From Rhodopila globiformis (GTDB lineage Bacteria > Pseudomonadota > Alphaproteobacteria > Acetobacterales > Acetobacteraceae): a stretch of 64,000 nt of DNA. Positions within the stretch are counted from its first letter, which is position 1; every line of letters starts with the position of its first letter. The position numbers and the translations under genes were made by a program. The notes below the pieces were generated by a model. That model had not been told where the DNA came from. It did not search any database and saw nothing but the letters and a program-made list of their open reading frames with translations. Location of the stretch: NCBI RefSeq assembly GCF_002937115.1, contig NZ_NHRY01000269.1, positions 1-64,000 on the forward strand, in the 5' to 3' direction. Shown one piece after another: positions 9,175 to 17,831 of this stretch.

Positions 9175-10347
9175 ATGACAGCAAGGACATCGGTCATGGC
9201 CCCGACGCCGTTCACTCTGTCCATCCCCGAGCAAGACGTCGCCGATCTGCGCACCCGCCTGGCATTGACGCGGTTTCCGGACCAGGCGCCCGACGCGCCC
9301 TGGGCCTACGGCACCGACCTGGCGTACATGAAAAACCTCGTGCCGTACTGGCGGAACCAGTTCGACTGGCGGGCGCAGGAGGCGCGGCTGAACGCCTTCC
9401 CGCAGTTCAAGGTGGCACTGCCGGACGTCGATCTGCATTACCTGCACGTGCCGGGGCAGGGGCCGGCGCCGATGCCGCTGCTGCTGATGCATGGCTGGCC
9501 GGGCTCGGTGTTCGAGTTCCTCGACATCATCCCCCGCCTGACCGACCCTGCCCGCTTCGGCGGCGACCCGGCGGACGCTTTCACCGTCGTCGCCCCGTCG
9601 CTGCCGGGCTACGGCCTGTCCTTCAGGCCCGGGCAGAAGCGCTTCAATATCGAGGAGATTGCCGCCCGCTTCGCCACGCTGATGACCGACGTCCTGGGCT
9701 ACAAGCGCTACGGCGCCCAGGGCGGCGACTATGGCGCCTTCACCGCCTCCCGCCTCGGCTACGCCCACGCGGACGCCCTGATCGGCATTCACATCAACCT
9801 GCTGACCATCCAGCGCGACCGCCCGCCGCCGGCGAATCCCACCGAGGAGGAACGCCGATACTTCGCCGACCTGGCCGCCTGGCTGAAGGAGGAAACCGGC
9901 TACCAGTGGATCCAGGGCACCAAGCCGCAGACCCTGGCCTATGGCCTGACCGACTCGCCCGCCGGCCTCGCCGCCTGGATCATCGAGAAGTTCCGCAGCT
10001 GGACCGACTGCAATGGCGACCCGGAGTCCGTCATCAGCCGCGACCACCTGCTCGCCAACGTTTCATTCTACTGGTTCACCGGCGCCATCGGGTCGTCCTT
10101 CTGGCCCTACTACGCCCGGATGCATTTCGGCTGGCCGATTCCGTCGGGCAGCACGATCGCCGTGCCGATGGGCTATTGCGCCTTCCCGAAGGAGATCATC
10201 CGTCCGCCCCGCTCGATCGCCGAAAAGACCTACACCAACATCCAGCGCTGGACCCCGATGCCCCGCGGCGGCCACTTCGCTGCCATGGAGCAACCCGACG
10301 CCCTCGCCGAAGAGATCCGGGCGTTTTTCCGGGTGCTGAGGACGTGA
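9175..10347 (+). CDS. Epoxide hydrolase (EHN + alpha/beta hydrolase)
   Basis: The product is 390 residues. The N-terminal part (about 10-115) is the EHN domain of microsomal-type epoxide hydrolases, with DLRTRLALTRFPD. The alpha/beta hydrolase core follows, with the oxyanion-hole motif HGWPG at 106-110 and the nucleophile Asp185 in GGDYG. The catalytic histidine probably lies in the RGGHFAAMEQPD block near the C-terminus. Such enzymes hydrolyse epoxides to diols through an ester intermediate. The natural substrate is not evident. ATG at 9175 or 9196 could be used. Confidence 0.88.
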   Translation: MTARTSVMAPTPFTLSIPEQDVADLRTRLALTRFPDQAPDAPWAYGTDLAYMKNLVPYWRNQFDWRAQEARLNAFPQFKVALPDVDLHYLHVPGQGPAPMPLLLMHGWPGSVFEFLDIIPRLTDPARFGGDPADAFTVVAPSLPGYGLSFRPGQKRFNIEEIAARFATLMTDVLGYKRYGAQGGDYGAFTASRLGYAHADALIGIHINLLTIQRDRPPPANPTEEERRYFADLAAWLKEETGYQWIQGTKPQTLAYGLTDSPAGLAAWIIEKFRSWTDCNGDPESVISRDHLLANVSFYWFTGAIGSSFWPYYARMHFGWPIPSGSTIAVPMGYCAFPKEIIRPPRSIAEKTYTNIQRWTPMPRGGHFAAMEQPDALAEEIRAFFRVLRT

Positions 10348-10848
10348 GGGTTTGCGCCTGGAAATCGGCATCGGGTTGGCATTTGTGGATGATCGAGTTG
10401 GGGGGTGGTCCGGGCTGGTGCGGTGTTGGGAGGGGTGCCTCCCCGGGTGGGGACAGCGTGGTTGAGGGCGTATTTCCGCTCGCACAGAGATGGAACTGAG
10501 GGTGGCGGAGGGCCGCGGAGGGGCAGGGGGACGGCGCACGGACGGGTGCGGATGGCGCTGTCTTGGCAGGCGGGTTCACCGGTCCGGCCATGCCGCGATT
10601 CCTGGCGCCACATGGGGCGGGTCCGTGCCGCAGCATCGGGTCGCCGGTCACCACGAGGGAACCGCTGGGGCACAGGTTCGTGTTTGTTTGTAACAATATG
10701 AGACAAAAACGACTTGAGGGTTATGGTCCAGGTTGATCAGGTTGCTCGTGGGATACGAGAGGGTCTGATGTATGCATCGTGCCCGGCCGGCTGTCCTCTC
10801 TTCTGCAATCGCTGTCACGATGTCTCAGCGCCACCCGGGATTAGCTGA
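10348..10848. other. Spacer with dispersed repeat
   Basis: No intact gene. Bases 10366-10510 repeat the section at 7800-7965 in diverged form, including GTGGTTGAGGGCGTATTTC and CTCGCACAGAGA. From about 10680 to 10800 the sequence is less GC-rich and could hold the former promoter of the broken gene that follows. Confidence 0.45.
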
Positions 10849-11690
10849 TCGTACGTTGAGTATGCCACGCAGGACCAGGACCGGGAGCTTCCGCATTACG
10901 ACCTGGTTTTCAGTGGAATCGGGGAAGTTGACCTGGCGCCCGCGCTGACACCGCCGGTTGCGCGCGTGTTGGACGAGCCCGGTGCCATCGTGCTCAATCA
11001 TCCGGATCGCGTGGCTTGCACACGGCGCGATAATTTGGCGGATTTACTTGGCGGCATGACAGGCGTGCTCGTTCCGCCCGTGGTCCGTGTGGCCGGCGCG
11101 CCAGCGATCCGTGGGAAACGCTCCGGCGGTCCGGGCTTTCCCTGCCCGTCATCTATCGCCCGCTCGGCGCTCATGGCGGGCAAGGCGTCCGCCGGATCGA
11201 TGATATCGCCGGCTTGCGTTCCTGTGTTACCGATCCGGGCTACGTGACGGCGTTCATCGACTACAGGCCGCCCGACGGGTGGTTCCGCAAGTATCGCTTC
11301 ATCTTTGTCGATGGTTGCCCGTATCCGTATCATCTGGCGATTTCACGCGATTGGCTCGTTCATTACTGGACCGCCGGGATGGCCGGCGACCGTGCACGAC
11401 AGGCCGAGGAGCAGCGGTTCCTCGCCGATCCCGAGGCTGAGCTTGGCACTTCGGGCGTGACCGCCCTGCGGGCGATCGCTGCCCGGATGGCGCTCGATTT
11501 CGGCGGGATCGATTTCGGCATGATGCCGGACGGCAGGATCGTCGTCTTTGAGGCCAATGCCACGATGCTTGTTCATCCCGAGTTGGCGCCGCACTTCGCC
11601 TATCGGAACCACGCGGTGACGGCGATCCAGCAGGCATTTCGGACCATGCTGGCATCCCGTCTCAAGGGCTGGCGGCGGGACCCGGCTTGA
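10849..11690 (+). pseudogene. ATP-grasp-like protein, truncated and frameshifted
   Basis: The first part (from 10849, after a stop in frame) reads HYDLVFSGIGEVDLAPAL, then LNHPDRVACTRRDNLADLL and GVLVPPVVRVAG. At about 11090-11106 the frame shifts, and the protein continues with LPVIYRPLGAHGGQGVRRI, YVTAFIDYRPPDGWFRKYRF and FGMMPDGRIVVFEANATML. The latter blocks resemble the nucleotide- and metal-binding part of ATP-grasp proteins found at the C-terminus of some TPR proteins. There is no start codon, and the N-terminal repeat region is missing. The 3' end overlaps rlmE on the other strand by 29 bases. Confidence 0.65.
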
Positions 11691-12381
11691 GGTCGCCACG
11701 AACAGCCGCCGCCTGGCCGCGGAAGCCGGTGGCGACGACATACAGCTCACTCGATTCCTTCCGGCTGGCCGGCGGCTTGGCATGGCGGACGCTGGCGAAG
11801 TTGCGCTTCAGCAGGTCCAGGATCTGCTTCTCCGAGCCGCCCTGGAACACCTTGGCGACAAAGGCGCCGCCGGGCGCCAGCACCTGCACCGCGAAGTCCA
11901 GCGCCAGCTCGGCCAGGGCGACGATGCGCAGGTGATCGGTCGCGGCATGGCCGGTGGTGTTCGGCGCCATGTCCGACAGCACCACGTCGGCCTCGCCGCC
12001 CAGTGCCTCGCGCAGGCGCTCCGGCATCGCCGGGTCGTTGAAGTCGCCCTGCAGCACGGTGGCGCCGGGGATCGGGTCCATCGGCAGCAGGTCCAGCGCC
12101 AGCACCGACTTCGCACCGCGCTTCACCGCCACCTGCGTCCAGCCGCCCGGCGCCGCGCCCAGGTCCAGCACCCGCACGCCCGGGCGGATCAGGTGGAACT
12201 TCTCGTCCAGCTCCAGCAGCTTGAACGCAGCGCGCGACCGCCACCCCTGCTGGCGCGCCGCCGCGACATAGGGATCGTTGAGTTGGCGGGCCAGCCAGCG
12301 GGTGGAGGCGGAACTGCGGCTCCTGGCGGTCTTCACCGGCACCGCCAACCCGCGCGAAGGCGGGACGACCGGCTTCTTCAT
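11662..12381 (-). CDS. rlmE: 23S rRNA (uridine-2'-O-)-methyltransferase RlmE/FtsJ
   Basis: The 239-residue product carries the FtsJ/RrmJ Rossmann fold. The SAM-binding motif is DLGAAPGGWTQVA, preceded by RSRAAFKLLELDEKF with the catalytic lysine region. SDMAPNTTGHAATDH and GGAFVAKVFQGG supply the acidic and second lysine positions of the K-D-K-E set. RlmE methylates the 2'-O of a conserved uridine in the 23S rRNA A-loop during late 50S assembly. Its ATG overlaps the stop of the upstream exopolyphosphatase gene (ATGA at 12378-12381), so the two are co-transcribed and probably translationally coupled. Confidence 0.95.
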   Translation of the reverse strand: MKKPVVPPSRGLAVPVKTARSRSSASTRWLARQLNDPYVAAARQQGWRSRAAFKLLELDEKFHLIRPGVRVLDLGAAPGGWTQVAVKRGAKSVLALDLLPMDPIPGATVLQGDFNDPAMPERLREALGGEADVVLSDMAPNTTGHAATDHLRIVALAELALDFAVQVLAPGGAFVAKVFQGGSEKQILDLLKRNFASVRHAKPPASRKESSELYVVATGFRGQAAAVRGDLKPGPAASP

Positions 12382-13484
12382 GGGCGGCAGTAATCCCGCC
12401 GTCGCCCGTCATACCGCCCGTCATACCGCCCGTCATACCGCCCCTGGCGCAACCGGTGCGCGCGGATCAGCCGCAGCAGCAAACCCTCACGCAGACCACG
12501 ATCAGCCACGATGACGTGCGGCGCCGGCCACATCCGGGTGATTGCGGCGAACACGGCACACCCCGGCAGCACGAACTCCACCCGATCGGCGCCGACGCAG
12601 GGGTGCTGGATCAGCCCCTCCCGCCCGAGGGCACGCAGGTGCGCCAGCGCGTCGGCGGCCTCACGCGCATTCAGTTCAATCCCGTCCACCGCCGGGCGGC
12701 GGTAGCGGTCGAGGTTCAGCGCCACGCCTGCCAGGGTGGTGACCGTGCCGCTGGTGCCCAGCAGCCGCACCCCGCCGTCGCGGATTTCGTGCGCGATGCA
12801 GTGCACGCGCTCGAACGCCAGCAGGCGCTTCTGCACGTCGGTGACCATCGCCTCGAACCCGTTGGGGTCGAAGCCGGCGTCGCCCCAGCGCTCGGCCAGG
12901 GTCACCACGCCGACGGGCAGCGAGTCGTAGCCAATCAGCTCCGGCCGGCCGTGGGCGAGGCGGATCCAGGCCAGCTCGGTCGAGCCGCCGCCGATGTCGA
13001 ACAGCAGTGCCCGCCGCCCGTCGATGGGCAGCAGAGGGGCGCAGGATTCCAGGGCCAGCTCGGCCTCTTCCCGGCTGGTGATGATGCCGAAGTCGAAGCC
13101 GGTTTCCTGCTTCACCCGGCAGAGGAACTCGGGCCCGTTGGCGGCGCGGCGGCACGCTTCCGTGGCGATGGCGCGCACCTGGCGGACCGGGCGGCGCACC
13201 AGCCGCGCGGCGCAGGCCTGCAACGCGATGATCGCCCGGTCCATCGCGTCGGGGCTGAGGCGGCCGGTGCTGTGCAGCCCCTCGCCCAGGCGGACAATGC
13301 GGGAGAAGCTGTCCACCACCCGGAACCCGCTGCCATGCGGGGTGCCGACGAGCATGCGGCAGTTGTTGGTGCCAAGGTCGAGCGCGGCGAACGCCGGTCC
13401 GGGGATACGGCGCGGCGGACCCAGCCGCGGCTCATTGCACGGCGCGGATGTGTCCGGAAAAGGGGCAGCTTGCACCGGCGTCAT
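12378..13484 (-). CDS. ppx: Ppx/GppA family exopolyphosphatase
   Basis: The product is 368 residues of the actin-like ASKHA ATPase superfamily. AALDLGTNNCRMLV is the phosphate-1 motif, LLFDIGGGSTELAW the phosphate-2 motif, and LLGTSGTVTTLAG the adenosine-type motif. At this short length (no C-terminal HD domain) it matches the Ppx/GppA proteins of alphaproteobacteria that act on polyphosphate or pppGpp. The start at 13484 is chosen because conserved sequence begins shortly after. The C-terminus carries three copies of a GRYD unit, from a 12-base tandem repeat. First gene of a pair with rlmE. Confidence 0.9.
   Translation of the reverse strand: MTPVQAAPFPDTSAPCNEPRLGPPRRIPGPAFAALDLGTNNCRMLVGTPHGSGFRVVDSFSRIVRLGEGLHSTGRLSPDAMDRAIIALQACAARLVRRPVRQVRAIATEACRRAANGPEFLCRVKQETGFDFGIITSREEAELALESCAPLLPIDGRRALLFDIGGGSTELAWIRLAHGRPELIGYDSLPVGVVTLAERWGDAGFDPNGFEAMVTDVQKRLLAFERVHCIAHEIRDGGVRLLGTSGTVTTLAGVALNLDRYRRPAVDGIELNAREAADALAHLRALGREGLIQHPCVGADRVEFVLPGCAVFAAITRMWPAPHVIVADRGLREGLLLRLIRAHRLRQGRYDGRYDGRYDGRRRDYCRP
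12407..12442. repeat. 12-base tandem repeat inside ppx
   Basis: CGTCATACCGCC is repeated about three times without change at the 3' end of ppx and encodes GRYD repeats in the C-terminal tail. Being a multiple of three, copy changes would keep the frame. Confidence 0.9.
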
Positions 13485-13557
13485 CAGGAGATTGTCAACC
13501 GACTGGCAGAGGGGGGCAAGCGCCGAATGCGCGTACCGGGGTGCCCTGTCGAAATTT

Positions 13558-14538
13558 TCACTCCTTGGGTTGGGAACAGCGCGGCTTTGCCGGCAGATGC
13601 GACACCCGCCAGCCGCCACCGCCGATGGCCTTCAGGTCCCGCACCGCAAGCTGCGCCCGGCGCAGCAGGGTGCGGACGTCCTCACCGCTGCCGATGGGGC
13701 GGGAGGCGATGCCGATGGAGAGCGAGGCGCGGTGGCCGTCCGGCAGTTCCTGGAACATCGGCTGCAGGCACAGCGATTCCGCCCGCTCGGCCGCGGTCAG
13801 GTGGTCCATGCCGGTCTGCCACAGGGCGAACTCGTCGACGGCGATGCGGGCCACCACGTCGCCGGGCCGCACCATGGTGCGCAGGTAGCTCGCCAGCCGG
13901 ACCAGGACGCGGTCGACATGCGTGCGTCCCAGGCTGACGGCCAGCCGGGTCAGGTTGTCGATCTCGATCAGGCTGAGGGTCCCCACCGCGCCGTCCCCGT
14001 CCAGCCGCTCGATATGCCGATCGGCCTCGTCGAGGAACCAGCGGCGGTTGGGAACGCCGGTCAGACGGTCGATGCCGACCTGCCCGAGGCCGCTGCAGAG
14101 CAGGACATGCAGCAGCATGGCGACGGTGGCGGCAAGGCTGTGGTCGCCGTCCTCCCAGCGACGGGCGCCGGCCGCCCGCCACAGCGCCAGGCCGCCCGGG
14201 CGGTCGGGCGGCAGCATCCAGGGGCAGGCCAGGATGGCGCGGCCATCCGCGGCGAGCGTATGCGATGGGCGAATCGGGTCGGCGAGCAGCAGGTCGCGCC
14301 CGTGGGTGACGGTGGCATGGCCGCCCGGGCCGAGGGCGAACAGCACCGGCTGCTCGGTGTCCGACAGGTCGAGCAGGGCGAGGCCCTCCACGCCCGCGAT
14401 ATCGCGCAGCCTTTCCAAAACCGCGACGATTGAGCCATCATAATCGCCAGTAAAGGGCACGCCGATTACTCCGCGCCAGGGATGCGCGAGACAATAAACA
14501 TATCTGCGCGGAATAGGGGAATAATTTCTATAGCGCAC
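13558..14538 (-). CDS. Degenerate GGDEF-domain protein
   Basis: The product is up to 326 residues from a GTG at 14538; later starts are possible. The N-terminal half (about 30-150) resembles a GAF-like sensor module. The C-terminal half begins with DRLTGVPNRRWFLDEADRHI, the usual opening of a GGDEF domain, and contains DVVARIAVDEFALW where an active diguanylate cyclase would have the GGDEF loop. AVDEF replaces GGDEF, so GTP condensation is unlikely and a regulatory or c-di-GMP/GTP-sensing role is more probable. It lies 74 bases upstream of ppx on the same strand. Confidence 0.75.
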   Translation of the reverse strand: MRYRNYSPIPRRYVYCLAHPWRGVIGVPFTGDYDGSIVAVLERLRDIAGVEGLALLDLSDTEQPVLFALGPGGHATVTHGRDLLLADPIRPSHTLAADGRAILACPWMLPPDRPGGLALWRAAGARRWEDGDHSLAATVAMLLHVLLCSGLGQVGIDRLTGVPNRRWFLDEADRHIERLDGDGAVGTLSLIEIDNLTRLAVSLGRTHVDRVLVRLASYLRTMVRPGDVVARIAVDEFALWQTGMDHLTAAERAESLCLQPMFQELPDGHRASLSIGIASRPIGSGEDVRTLLRRAQLAVRDLKAIGGGGWRVSHLPAKPRCSQPKE

Positions 14539-14592
14539 CCAGGCGTGGCCGTGCCTGTCCAGAGGCAGCCAGATCCATCAGGGAGAACGACC

Positions 14593-15579
14593 ATGCGCGC
14601 AGTCTGGTACGATCGGCAGGGCGCCGCCAACGACGTCCTGATGACAGGGGAACTGCCAACGCCGGAGCCAGGGCCGGGCCAGGTGCGGGTGCGGCTGGAG
14701 GCGTCCGGCGTCAATCCGTCCGACACCTATCGCCGGCGCGGCGCGGTGCCGGCGGAATACCCGCGCGTGATCCCGAACAGCGACGGCGCCGGGGTGATCG
14801 ACAAGGTGGGCGAGGGCGTGCCGGCGGAGCGCGTCGGCGAGCGGGTCTGGCTGTACAACGGCCAGCGCAACGGCCGCTGGATGGGCACCGCGGCGGAGTA
14901 CGTCGCGCTGGATGCGAACCTGGTGACGGCGCTGCCGGACCATGTGTCCTTCGCCGCGGGGGCGACGCTCGGCATCCCGGCGATGACCGCGCATGGCTGC
15001 GTGTTCGCCGCCGGGCCGGTGCAGGGGCTGCGGGTACTGGTGACCGGCGGCGCCGGGGCGGTCGGGCACTACGCGGTGCAGCTCGCCGCCTGGGCCGGGG
15101 CGGAGGTGATCGCGACGGTGTCCTCGGTGGCGAAGGCCGAGCGGGCGCGGGCGGGCGGCGCGGCGCATGTCATCAACTACCGGACCGAGGATGTCGCGGC
15201 CCGCATCGCCGCGATCACCGGTGGCGCCCTGGTGGACCATGTCGTCGACGTCGACCTGGGCGGCAACCTGGCGGCGACGCTGGCCTCGGTGCGGGAGAAC
15301 GGCAGCATCGCCTATTACGCCACGGCCGGGGCGGTGCGGCCGGCGGTGGACCTGCGGGCGCTGATGATGCGCAACCTGACGCTGCGTGGCTTCGTCCTGC
15401 CGACCAGCCCGGTGGCCCATCGGCGGCGGGCGCAGAGGGACATTGCGGCTTTCGTTGGGAATCCGCACCGCATCCTGTCCGTGGCAGCGGAATTCCCGCT
15501 ATATGAAACCGCGGCTGCGCACATCGCGGTGGAATCGGGTGGCAAGGCCGGCACCGTGGTCGTGGCGTGCGCCCGCTGA
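14593..15579 (+). CDS. Zinc-independent NADPH:quinone oxidoreductase (MDR family)
   Basis: The product is 328 residues. The start at 14593 follows a clear GGGAGAA Shine-Dalgarno sequence. The N-terminal catalytic fold includes ASGVNPSDTYRRRG. The nucleotide-binding Rossmann fold begins with VLVTGGAGAVGHYAVQLA, the AxGxxG-type motif of quinone reductases. The cysteine ligands for structural or catalytic zinc are absent, as in QOR/zeta-crystallin. These enzymes reduce quinones or enones with NADPH. It is followed 17 bases downstream by an SDR gene, so the two probably form a small operon. Confidence 0.88.
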   Translation: MRAVWYDRQGAANDVLMTGELPTPEPGPGQVRVRLEASGVNPSDTYRRRGAVPAEYPRVIPNSDGAGVIDKVGEGVPAERVGERVWLYNGQRNGRWMGTAAEYVALDANLVTALPDHVSFAAGATLGIPAMTAHGCVFAAGPVQGLRVLVTGGAGAVGHYAVQLAAWAGAEVIATVSSVAKAERARAGGAAHVINYRTEDVAARIAAITGGALVDHVVDVDLGGNLAATLASVRENGSIAYYATAGAVRPAVDLRALMMRNLTLRGFVLPTSPVAHRRRAQRDIAAFVGNPHRILSVAAEFPLYETAAAHIAVESGGKAGTVVVACAR

Positions 15580-15596
15580 ATTGAAAGGACTATTCT

Positions 15597-16295
15597 ATGA
15601 CTGACCATCGGCTCGCGCTTGTCGTGGGCGCCAATCGCGGCATCGGCCTTGGGGTCGTGCAGGTGTTTCTCGACCACGGCTGGGATGTGATCGCGACCGC
15701 GCGGCAGCCCGGGAATGCGACGGCCTTGCGGGCGCTGGCGGACAGCCATCCCGGGCGGGTGACGATTGCCGCCCTGGACGTCACCGACACCGCCGCGGTG
15801 GACGGATTTGGCGCGACGCTGAACGGCAGGGTGCTGGACGCGGCGCTGATCAATGCCGGCGTGGCGGGCCCGGGGCATCGCAGCGCCAGCCAGGCGACCA
15901 TGGAGGAAACCGGCGCGCTGATGTTCATCAATGCCGTCGCCCCGGTGCGGCTGGCGCGGGCGCTGGCGGGGCATCTGCGATCCGGCTCCGGTGTGCTGGC
16001 ATTCACCTCGTCGGTGATGGGCAGCGTGGCGATGAACGGCGGCGGGCACGAGTTGTACCGGGCCAGCAAGGCGGCGCTGAACTCGCTGACCCGCGGGCTC
16101 GCGGTGGAACTGCGCGGGAGGAAGCTGACGGTGCTGTCGCTGCATCCGGGTTGGGTGGCGACGGACATGGGCGGCGCGGGCGCGCCGGTGTCGGTGAAGG
16201 AGAGCGCCGAGGGGTTGGTGGCGGTGATCGAGAAGCAGGCGGGCAGCCACGGGCACCGGTTCCTGGATTACACCGGGAAGGAACTGGCCTGGTAG
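15597..16295 (+). CDS. Short-chain dehydrogenase/reductase
   Basis: The 232-residue product is a classical SDR. GANRGIG is the cofactor-binding glycine motif near the N-terminus (in place of TGxxxGIG). INAG replaces NNAG, a serine lies in LAFTSSVMGS, and the catalytic YxxxK is YRASK. The PGWVATDMGG segment after it is typical. The closest architecture is the CsgA/carbonyl reductase-like branch. It probably reduces or oxidises a small carbonyl compound with NAD(P)H; the substrate is unknown. Second gene of the pair with the quinone oxidoreductase. Confidence 0.88.
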   Translation: MTDHRLALVVGANRGIGLGVVQVFLDHGWDVIATARQPGNATALRALADSHPGRVTIAALDVTDTAAVDGFGATLNGRVLDAALINAGVAGPGHRSASQATMEETGALMFINAVAPVRLARALAGHLRSGSGVLAFTSSVMGSVAMNGGGHELYRASKAALNSLTRGLAVELRGRKLTVLSLHPGWVATDMGGAGAPVSVKESAEGLVAVIEKQAGSHGHRFLDYTGKELAW

Positions 16296-16353
16296 CAATC
16301 GTAGTTGGCGAGCTTGGTGAACTTGGCCAAATTGGTCTCGTCAGGAGACGCTG

Positions 16354-17022
16354 ATGGCACGGGCAGCCAAAAACAGGATTGGCTCGCAGCCCCGGCCGGG
16401 GTCGGCCTCCGCCGTGGAAATGCCGGCCCTGGTTTCGCTGCATCAGCTTCCTGACGAGGATATGGCCCGGCTCATGGAGTTGGTGGAGAATGCGGGCATC
16501 CACGGTGTCAGATCAGCGAAGGTGGTGGTAAGCCCGGATGCCGCCGAATGCATCGCGTCCAATCGTCAGGCCATTGTGAAAGCAGTGATTATTGCCGGCG
16601 AGGGACCTGAGGCACCGGAACTCGCCCCGGCTCTCGACGCCGCGAAGAGGCGCGGCGATGCCTTGAAGCGGTCGCTTCTTGCTGCCCCTGACATGCTCAG
16701 TACTGCAGAGATGGCAGAACGCCTGGGCATGTCGGAGGAAGGGGTGCGGCTCAAGCGTAAGCGTCATGAAGTGCTTGGACTGGAACTGGCGAAGCGCGGG
16801 ATCCGCTATCCGTCCTGGCAAGTTCTAAACGACCGGACGTTGCTGCCAGGTCTGCCGCGCCTGTTCCAGATTCTCGGCGACAGCCCGTGGACGATCTATC
16901 GCTTTCTGCTGCAGCACCATGCGGAACTGGGTGGGGTGCGCGGGATTGATGCGCTGCGACAAGGCCGCGTTGAGGACGTCCTGGCGGTGTCGGAGAATAG
17001 TGTTGCCGGTGGATACGCATAG
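16354..17022 (+). CDS. Orphan Xre/MbcA/ParS-type antitoxin-like DNA-binding protein
   Basis: The product is 222 residues. A helix-turn-helix is visible at AEMAERLGMSEEGVRLKRK, followed by a LGLELAKRGIRYPSWQVL block. The C-terminal GGVRGIDALRQGRVEDVL resembles the toxin-binding domain of Xre/MbcA/ParS antitoxins, whose usual form is G-x-P-x-DALR-x-GR. Those antitoxins normally precede a RES-domain NAD-degrading toxin. Here the next gene is on the other strand and is a methyltransferase, so no partner is present. It may be an orphan antitoxin or a regulator of similar fold. Confidence 0.6.
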   Translation: MARAAKNRIGSQPRPGSASAVEMPALVSLHQLPDEDMARLMELVENAGIHGVRSAKVVVSPDAAECIASNRQAIVKAVIIAGEGPEAPELAPALDAAKRRGDALKRSLLAAPDMLSTAEMAERLGMSEEGVRLKRKRHEVLGLELAKRGIRYPSWQVLNDRTLLPGLPRLFQILGDSPWTIYRFLLQHHAELGGVRGIDALRQGRVEDVLAVSENSVAGGYA

Positions 17023-17126
17023 CCGCTCGAACCCCTGACGGTGGGGCTGAGGCTATCCGTATGGCTTGAAGGGTCAGGCTGGCTCAGGACCGCACGGGTG
17101 GCTGGGCGCGACCAGGCTCATTGGCC

Positions 17127-17831
17127 TCAGTCTGCCGACTTTTTCCGCAGGATAACCTGGATCTGCGCGACGGCGGGTCCTCGGGTCTGGTCAATGGGCA
17201 CCTCGAGCCAGCGGTTGAACCTCACCAGCCACGGCCCTGTCCAGCGCGGCCTGGGGCCGGGCCGGTAAAGATCCTTGTTCCATTTACGGAAGCACCAGCG
17301 CAGGGCTTTCTGCCAGTGACGCATCATGCGGTTGCGTGGAAGGTGCAGGTAGGAATGATCGTACCCGCGATCCTGCCGATCGATCTCGACGGTCTCGCAT
17401 CCGGGGAGGGCGCCGACGAGTTGGCCCAGATCATGGGACACCGGGGACCAGGATGACGGTTTGTCCAGCCGGAAGGTCGCCTTGTGGTCGGGGTTGAACA
17501 GCGACGGCCAGTGCCCCTGTTCATAAAGGTCCTCATCGGGAACGACCAGCACCAGGAACCCGCCCGGCTTGACGAGCGCCCACCACTGCATGAGCGCGGC
17601 TTGCGCATTGTGCATGTGCTCCAGGCAGTGGGAGCTATGCACGCAGTCGAACGAGTCCGGGGCCAGATAATCCAGTATCCGGTTGGCATCGCCCTGTTCC
17701 AGGTCGAACGGCATGGCCGCCGGCACCACCGGGTCGGTGCCGCAGCCGATGTCGAGCACATGTCCGCTGAAATACTTCGCCTTGAAGGTCTCGTCGCGGA
17801 GGCGGTTTGTCTTCGCAGCCTCATGCCCCAT
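17127..17831 (-). CDS. Class I SAM-dependent methyltransferase
   Basis: The product is 234 residues with a methyltransf_11-type fold. VLDIGCGTDP is motif I for SAM binding, and DCVHSSHCLEHMHN carries the motif II/III region. KPGGFLVLVVPDED is the post-II strand. The rest is rich in Trp and Arg. Proteins of this kind act on small molecules, lipids or glycans; no substrate is suggested by neighbours. Ends 104 bases from the orphan antitoxin-like gene, convergently. Confidence 0.8.
   Translation of the reverse strand: MGHEAAKTNRLRDETFKAKYFSGHVLDIGCGTDPVVPAAMPFDLEQGDANRILDYLAPDSFDCVHSSHCLEHMHNAQAALMQWWALVKPGGFLVLVVPDEDLYEQGHWPSLFNPDHKATFRLDKPSSWSPVSHDLGQLVGALPGCETVEIDRQDRGYDHSYLHLPRNRMMRHWQKALRWCFRKWNKDLYRPGPRPRWTGPWLVRFNRWLEVPIDQTRGPAVAQIQVILRKKSAD

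Noticed and set aside
10405-10701. Small open frames on both strands in the epoxide hydrolase downstream region
   Set aside because: They run through a dispersed repeat and have no family-like sequence or ribosome-binding sites.
12407-12442. Possible CRISPR-like repeat
   Set aside because: The 12-base units are directly adjacent without spacers and lie in the ppx coding frame.
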